Source of the DNA: JAUVDZ01 sp964346325
GTDB taxonomy: Bacteria > Patescibacteriota > Gracilibacteria > UBA1369 > PNNO01
DNA length: 30,064 nucleotides
Assembly: GCA_964346325.1 (NCBI GenBank)
Contig: CAYFUK010000007.1
Coordinates: 1-30,064 of the forward strand
Direction of reading: 5' to 3'
Positions 24,687 to 30,064 of the stretch are shown piece after piece. The translations under genes were made by a program, and so were the position numbers. The number at the start of each line of letters is the position of its first letter. The first letter of the stretch is position 1. The notes below the pieces were generated by a model, which worked only from the letters and a program-made list of their open reading frames with translations, had not been told where the DNA came from and ran no database searches.

Positions 24687-27600
24687 ATGGATAATAAAAA
24701 CTATTATGATTTTTTAAATTTTCTCGCTTTAAAGCGGCAAAATACAATTTTATTTGAAAATAAAATTGTATTCAGGAATCCGACGGCAAGTGTTAGCTCA
24801 GGCGCTGAAAAAATGTCGGTTAAAGAGAAAAAAGAAACACGGGAAAAGATTAAAGAACAACAAGAAAAAATTAAAGAGAACCAAAAAAAGCTGGAAAAAT
24901 TCAATAAAAAGTTAGAGAAATTTTTCACCCAAAAAAAGACATTTGAAGTAAAAGATATAACAGACATCAAGAAAGTTGGTGCAGATATTTTTTCATTTTC
25001 AATCGATCCTGCTGAAAAAAGAAACAAAGCTTTATCCGGCAAAGAATTCATTAGTAATTTTAAACTAAATATTTACAATTTAATTAAAAAGAATGGTAAT
25101 GAATTAAAAAAACATCAGCCTTTAAAAGTTACTGTTAATCCGGGCGGAGTAATTGATTTCGCCGATTCAAAAAATAAAAGAATAATGACGTTTGATTTAA
25201 AAAGAGATTCTTTTTATGCAACAAAACTTGACCAGCTTAAATATAACATTTCAAAATTAAGAGAAAGAATAAACAAAAAAAAGCATGATGTTGTTGTTAA
25301 AACAAGGCGGGAACAAGTAAAACACAGAAAAACAATCGACCTGAGCTCCAAATTCGGAAACCTGCATGAAGCGATTAAAGATTCCGCAAAACTTAAAGGT
25401 AAAGTTAAAGTTGTTAAAGTCGGCGGATTTCAGGTGGTAAAATTTATCGGTAAAAATGCCGGAGAACGCAATAGAAACGAACAAAAATTAAAACTTGAAG
25501 ATATTTATAATGTTGCTCTTTTAAATGATTATCCTGATTCGGTTTTAAGAATTAAAGTGAATAATCCGGGACGCGGAACTTATGAAGCAACTTACCATCC
25601 GGAAAGAGGATCTTTTTATATCGACGGAACAACGGAAAGAGCAAAAATTTTTAATAACGGAAAAATAAAAGTACTTGAATTTAAAGTAACTCCAAAAAGA
25701 TCAAAAGTTCCAAAAGGTTCAAGAGGTTTAAGTACGGTTAGCCCTGCAAAGGCAGAAAAAACCAGGCAAAAAGCAAGGCAGGAAGCAGAAAAACAAAGAG
25801 ATTTTGAAAAAGACCAAAGAAAAGATCATCTTTTTAATAAATATTATGATTATATTTTTAAAAGTTCCAGATTCGAAGGCCACAAACTTCTTCAGTCAAA
25901 AGATGATTTTAAAAACTGGTCGCGTGTTTCTTATGTGATTGGCCCTATTCTTTCAAGGCCTCCGTTTAATATCAAAAGTTCAGGAGAACAAAAAAAGTAT
26001 ATGGAACTTGTGATTCAGGGAACCGGATTTTGGGACCCCAACTGGGAAATACAGGGGAAGGATTTCTTTAAATACGGAGGAATTGAATATAAAGGCGGAT
26101 ACGAAAAATTCCTTGAAGATTATAAAAGATTAACTCAAAAATATGATCGCTTTGAAAAAAAGGGGCAGAGATTAAGTGACAAAGAAATGGATCAACTTGA
26201 AAGACTTGAAGATATTGCAATCGGAATTGCAAGAATTTATGAAGCATTGAACAACATGAAAGCACTAAAACAGGAAGATGAATCGGAAAAAGAAAGAATG
26301 GACAGAACGGTTCTTTTAAATGTTCCAAAAGCAACCGAAGCTGAATTAAAAGAGATAAATCAAAACAGATATTTGAATTATAATCTTAAAACATTAAATC
26401 ATTTAGATGAAAAAAGTTCTTACCAGGTTAATATTCTGGTTGGCTATACCACAAATAAGAAACTGGCTAGTCAGGTGCATGATGCCATAGCCACTATGCC
26501 TACGGGTATGCTGGATGAATCGGAAATTAACAGATACAAATATAATCCAACAAAACTATTATTTTTAACTTACGGATTCGATACTCTGGTTGCCAAAGGA
26601 GCGATTAAAAAAGTTGATAATAAGCGTTTTGTACTTACGCAAATACCAAAAGATGCAAACTGGGCCAGGGTGGCATTAAAAACACAGGCTAAAGAAAACT
26701 ACGGCAACAAAATAAAAGACTGGGAAAGAGTAAGAGCGAAAATTGATTCGCATCATAAAGCAATGAACTTTATTAACGCTATTTTCAGCGGAAAAGAAAC
26801 AAGCGTAGAAAACAATCTGAAAAGCGATTGGTCAAGATTATGGCACTGGGAATGGGCAAAGAAAAAATATGTAAGCATGGAGAATCTTCCCGATGTTAAA
26901 ACTTACGGAAAAAACGATTTTAATCTTGAAGCGGTTGAAAAACGCGGATACCTGGACCTTAAAAATCAGGTTGCGGAACGTTCGGGAGAAACGGGAATGT
27001 TCAGAATTCCTGAAAAAAATCACGGCAAACTTGTAAGACTTGTTAATGGTTATCTTACAAAAGGTATTCATATGACTCTTGCAAATGCACCAAAAGGTAA
27101 AAAACAAGAAGTTTTAAGACAAATGTGTGATACATTCGGAATTAATTTTGAATTCAAAGATTCCGATGCACAGAATGCTTCTGAAATAGTTAAGTTAATA
27201 AGTATAAAAGGATTAAGCACAGCAAATTTAACAAAAGATCAAATTAAATTTATAAGGCTCGGTTTTTTGGAAGACCGATACATGAAAGCGGTTGAAAGCA
27301 AAGAAATGACTGATGAATATTTTTCGGTACATTCGGAAATAAAAAGAGTTCAGGAAAAACTCTATAAACAGGGTGTTCCTTTAACCGACCTTCCGCGTGT
27401 TGAAACAGATATTCATGCGGGCTTTGCCGCATTAATGCAGAGCAAACAAAAAGTTACCGCAGGCGGTTTTGTAGGATTCACTCTAAGATATAAAACCGCA
27501 GACGGCGGCGAAGCTCACGCAAGCGCGGGTATAGGCGGACTAAAAGAAGGAATGACGGCTCATGCAGCAATTGGCGTTAAATTAAACGCAGGTAAATTAA

Positions 27601-30064
27601 AAGTTTATCTTGATGCGGGTGCGGGTGCCGGATTTTTCAAAAATGGAACAGCAATCGGTGCCGGAGGTTCTATAAGAATCGAAGGCGGTGTAACTCCTGA
27701 ATCTGCTCATGTTCTTGGTGGTGGATTAGCCGCAGGTGTAGGGCCGGGCGGAATCGGAATTTCGTTAATGGCATACTGGAGATATGACACTGAAAAAGCA
27801 CTTGCACAACAAATTAACAAAGCAATGCAAAAATTTGAACAAATAGAACGAGAACCAAACTGGGAAAAGAAAGTTGAATTAATAAGAAAACATCCGCATA
27901 AAGCGGTTAAACAGCTTGTTGAATACGCGGATGGTTTATTTAAAGCATCGGGAAGGCAATGCCCTCCCCAAGTTTTATACTTTTTATATAAAAGAACAAA
28001 AGGAAAAATCAAAAACGCAGTAAGGCTTAATCAAAAACTTCCTTGGGTAAAATCTGCCGGTGTTGCAGTTGGAATTACCCCTGTTGGAATCGGAGCCGGA
28101 CTTTACGCAACAATTAAAGTTCCGTTTACTGAAGAAGTAGTTGCCGTAAGAAGCCCTGTTAAAGGCTTTGACAGATACACGATGGAAGCCGAAGCTGAAA
28201 AAGAACTAAGTAAAAAATTAAAATCACAGGTTACAGTTGTTAAGGAATTCGAATTAAAAGGTGAAAATGCAATGCTTTACTTTGATTCACAGCTTGGCGG
28301 TAAGGGCCTTGCCCGTGTTGGTATGCTCGAAAGCAGCCAAATGGAAAAACTTTCCGCTGATTCAAGCTTTGAGCAGATTAAAAAAATACTCGCAAAATTA
28401 AATATAGATGCAAAACTTGTACCGCGAAAACCGGAAGATAAAAACGCGGGATATTTTATTCAGATTACACCTTTAAATACTGAAGGCAGTAACGTCGAAC
28501 TCCAGATTGATCCTGATTTAAAAAGCAAGGGTTTGATTCTGGATAATCAAAGTACTCCGCAGAGAATTTTATTAACCGCAAGTGCTGTTAAGGCTTTGAT
28601 GATTACAAGAAAAAGAATCAAATTCCCTTTTCAGTCACAGGGTGCTATGAATCTTGATATAATCACGCTTAAAGCTGATACCCAAAGGCATACACCCGAA
28701 ATCAGAGATGAATCGGTTGAGTATATTTATAAAAGACAGGGCGAAAGATACCAAACTGTTAAAGGTGAAAATACAAGACGTATTCCGTACCGGGACAGAA
28801 ACGTATTAACTCTGGCGGCATTCAAACGAAGCAACAGAAAATTCGAAAAATTCGATAATGTACAGCTTATTAATTACAAAAACTACAGAAACGCCACAAA
28901 AGCTATGGATAATGCCCTAAAAGTTCTCAGTTCAAAAGAATTCGAAATGAATCCTTCAAATACTCCTCATTTAAGAAAGTTCGCAAGAGAGTGGTATGAC
29001 CTTAATCAAAATTACTTTCTGCGAAAGCTTATCCAAATGAAGAATCCGGAGACCGAGGAACAAATAAAAACAAGATTATTCAAAAAACTGATTGAGGATT
29101 ATAACGAATACAGAGCGAATCTGCCGGGAACAAAACCTTTAAGCCAATATGAGCAAAATATGCTTTATGCGTTACTGCTGGATCGAAGCTTCTTGAAAAT
29201 CGCTCACAGTCCTACTCCCAATATGCCGAAAGAACGAATTGAAAGAGCATTAAAAATAAGAAAAAGATTGTTCAGAAAATACATGATTAAGTATGTTAAT
29301 AAATGGAGAATGAAATATCCGGAAGCATGGGAACAGGTTAAAAAAGCGGATCCGAACATCACCCCCACAAAAGTTGCCAACCTTATTGCACTGGCAATGC
29401 CAAAGAATTACGATCACATGAAGAGGATGCTGGAGAATCCTACACAAATAGGAAAAGACATGAAATTCTTATCATACACTCAAAAACTTGACAGTGAATC
29501 TATGCCTTCCGCATACGGAGCGGCAAATCCGGAAGCAATAAGAAAGAACTTCTTTAAAATGTTCGGTGTAACAAATTTCAAACTTGATGCTCTTGATAAC
29601 AGGCAAAAAGCTGTAGCAAGGGTACTTTTGAACGTACTATCCCCTCTTAGAATGAGGAGGCTCAATAATAATAAAGAAAGAGTTGAATTTTTGGATTCGG
29701 AATTATCCACCTTACTTATATCTTTATATGATCCCGAAAAAGGAATCTCACCGATGATCGAGGTTCTGGGAATGTCGAATTTTGAAAACTTAACCAAACT
29801 TTATAGTGCGATAAGAGCAGAAAAAGACCCTGCAAAAGCAGCCGAACTATTAAATAACAGTGAAGTTTTAAAATCTTTCAAGAACTTCAGAGAAATGGTG
29901 TTAAAAGTTAGAAACGCTCAGCTTGCAGGTAAAAAATCAGCTGAATTTAACGGATTCAAGATACATTTTGATACCGAACTAATGGCCGGACCGTACCTGA
30001 AATGTTCAAACGGTACCGTAGCATTAAAACAAAGATTCAGAATTACAACCAAGAAGACACTCCG
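24687..30064 (+). CDS. Giant protein of unknown function, 3' end outside the window
   Basis: From ATG 24687 the frame runs 1,792 codons to the right edge without a stop, so the protein is larger still. No signal peptide or obvious membrane anchor at the start (MDNKNYYDFLNF). Seen in order: a Lys/Glu coiled coil (about 46-82); two degenerate copies of a ~145-residue unit (about 93-180 and 240-315); a Lys/Arg/Glu helical stretch (about 355-385); mixed helical sequence to about 925; a Gly-rich alternating beta-like segment (about 928-1035); helices (1037-1115); another Gly-rich strand pair (1124-1145); then mixed, then mainly helical sequence from about 1395. Very basic, with only three cysteines (814, 1092, 1773). 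No catalytic motif or named family recognised. Minus-strand frames in this stretch are shadows. Confidence 0.9.
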   Translation, partial: MDNKNYYDFLNFLALKRQNTILFENKIVFRNPTASVSSGAEKMSVKEKKETREKIKEQQEKIKENQKKLEKFNKKLEKFFTQKKTFEVKDITDIKKVGADIFSFSIDPAEKRNKALSGKEFISNFKLNIYNLIKKNGNELKKHQPLKVTVNPGGVIDFADSKNKRIMTFDLKRDSFYATKLDQLKYNISKLRERINKKKHDVVVKTRREQVKHRKTIDLSSKFGNLHEAIKDSAKLKGKVKVVKVGGFQVVKFIGKNAGERNRNEQKLKLEDIYNVALLNDYPDSVLRIKVNNPGRGTYEATYHPERGSFYIDGTTERAKIFNNGKIKVLEFKVTPKRSKVPKGSRGLSTVSPAKAEKTRQKARQEAEKQRDFEKDQRKDHLFNKYYDYIFKSSRFEGHKLLQSKDDFKNWSRVSYVIGPILSRPPFNIKSSGEQKKYMELVIQGTGFWDPNWEIQGKDFFKYGGIEYKGGYEKFLEDYKRLTQKYDRFEKKGQRLSDKEMDQLERLEDIAIGIARIYEALNNMKALKQEDESEKERMDRTVLLNVPKATEAELKEINQNRYLNYNLKTLNHLDEKSSYQVNILVGYTTNKKLASQVHDAIATMPTGMLDESEINRYKYNPTKLLFLTYGFDTLVAKGAIKKVDNKRFVLTQIPKDANWARVALKTQAKENYGNKIKDWERVRAKIDSHHKAMNFINAIFSGKETSVENNLKSDWSRLWHWEWAKKKYVSMENLPDVKTYGKNDFNLEAVEKRGYLDLKNQVAERSGETGMFRIPEKNHGKLVRLVNGYLTKGIHMTLANAPKGKKQEVLRQMCDTFGINFEFKDSDAQNASEIVKLISIKGLSTANLTKDQIKFIRLGFLEDRYMKAVESKEMTDEYFSVHSEIKRVQEKLYKQGVPLTDLPRVETDIHAGFAALMQSKQKVTAGGFVGFTLRYKTADGGEAHASAGIGGLKEGMTAHAAIGVKLNAGKLKVYLDAGAGAGFFKNGTAIGAGGSIRIEGGVTPESAHVLGGGLAAGVGPGGIGISLMAYWRYDTEKALAQQINKAMQKFEQIEREPNWEKKVELIRKHPHKAVKQLVEYADGLFKASGRQCPPQVLYFLYKRTKGKIKNAVRLNQKLPWVKSAGVAVGITPVGIGAGLYATIKVPFTEEVVAVRSPVKGFDRYTMEAEAEKELSKKLKSQVTVVKEFELKGENAMLYFDSQLGGKGLARVGMLESSQMEKLSADSSFEQIKKILAKLNIDAKLVPRKPEDKNAGYFIQITPLNTEGSNVELQIDPDLKSKGLILDNQSTPQRILLTASAVKALMITRKRIKFPFQSQGAMNLDIITLKADTQRHTPEIRDESVEYIYKRQGERYQTVKGENTRRIPYRDRNVLTLAAFKRSNRKFEKFDNVQLINYKNYRNATKAMDNALKVLSSKEFEMNPSNTPHLRKFAREWYDLNQNYFLRKLIQMKNPETEEQIKTRLFKKLIEDYNEYRANLPGTKPLSQYEQNMLYALLLDRSFLKIAHSPTPNMPKERIERALKIRKRLFRKYMIKYVNKWRMKYPEAWEQVKKADPNITPTKVANLIALAMPKNYDHMKRMLENPTQIGKDMKFLSYTQKLDSESMPSAYGAANPEAIRKNFFKMFGVTNFKLDALDNRQKAVARVLLNVLSPLRMRRLNNNKERVEFLDSELSTLLISLYDPEKGISPMIEVLGMSNFENLTKLYSAIRAEKDPAKAAELLNNSEVLKSFKNFREMVLKVRNAQLAGKKSAEFNGFKIHFDTELMAGPYLKCSNGTVALKQRFRITTKKTL
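24741..24772. repeat. Perfect 15-bp inverted repeat near the start of the giant gene
   Basis: Arms 24741-24755 (AATACAATTTTATTT) and 24758-24772 are exact reverse complements with two bases between them; in RNA the loop would be about four bases. The repeat covers codons 19-29. No T-run follows, so it is not a standard terminator. It could form a translation-modulating hairpin. Confidence 0.8.

Noticed and set aside
24704..29797. Nine minus-strand open frames of 60-115 codons in the right third
   Set aside because: They all lie antisense to the uninterrupted 1,792-codon plus-strand frame, overlap it fully, and show no recognisable protein features.
1..30064. Alternative genetic code with TGA read as glycine, as in Gracilibacteria
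   Set aside because: TGA serves as the stop of three well-placed genes (ending at 12434, 18313 and 19374), and no in-frame TGA was met in the conserved proteins.
24660..30064. A broken or pseudogene region, because no long gene was obvious there at first
   Set aside because: Codon reading from 24687 stays in one frame to the window end, with codon use like the neighbouring genes.
1..30064. tRNA, rRNA, CRISPR arrays, insertion sequences
   Set aside because: No cloverleaf-like sequence, rRNA motif, regularly spaced direct repeats, transposase gene or terminal repeats were noticed.

Overview
The window is AT-rich bacterial chromosome, densely packed with genes. The standard code applies: TGA ends the genes at 12434, 18313 and 19374. 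The mix of genes suggests a Patescibacteria/CPR-type bacterium, with a Peregrinibacteria-like lineage as a guess. The reasons are reduced versions of housekeeping enzymes (a riboflavin kinase without FAD synthetase, a MurE without its N-terminal domain, a short PriA), almost no Shine-Dalgarno sequences, an archaeal-style triosephosphate isomerase and the start of a giant uncharacterised protein. This placement is inference; no rRNA or other decisive marker is present.

Layout. Positions 1-1204 hold the 3' end of an unknown gene, a convergent small protein built of about 52-residue repeats, and a divergent DUF1858 gene. From 1288 to 13633 runs a plus-strand train: RND adaptor, RND transporter, priA, trpS, pyrG, a coiled-coil membrane protein with two GspF-N-like modules, a degenerate Lgt-family protein and a small membrane protein. 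From 24552 down to 13634 runs a minus-strand train: tpiA, hpf, a Wzy/WaaL-family membrane protein, riboflavin kinase, murE, truB, a WecA/MraY-family transferase, dnaG, rpoD, greA and a PEGA/propeller protein. The two trains meet with abutting stop codons at 13633/13634. From 24687 to the right edge a single reading frame of 1,792 codons stays open and leaves the window.

Gene cooperation. The minus train mixes envelope synthesis (murE, WecA-like transferase, Wzy-like protein), replication and transcription (dnaG, rpoD, greA) and translation (truB, hpf). The plus train couples a two-component RND exporter, with no outer-membrane channel gene beside it, to replication restart, tRNA charging and CTP synthesis. 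Several promoters of the type TTGAC(A/T)-N16/17-TATAAT are visible. They predict 5' leaders of only about 23-27 bases, and the leaders have no AGGAGG-like site.

The item most worth following is the giant protein. It starts inside the window, is basic and nearly cysteine-free, carries an N-terminal coiled coil, a degenerate tandem duplication of about 145 residues and a glycine-rich beta-like segment, and resembles no family I can name.
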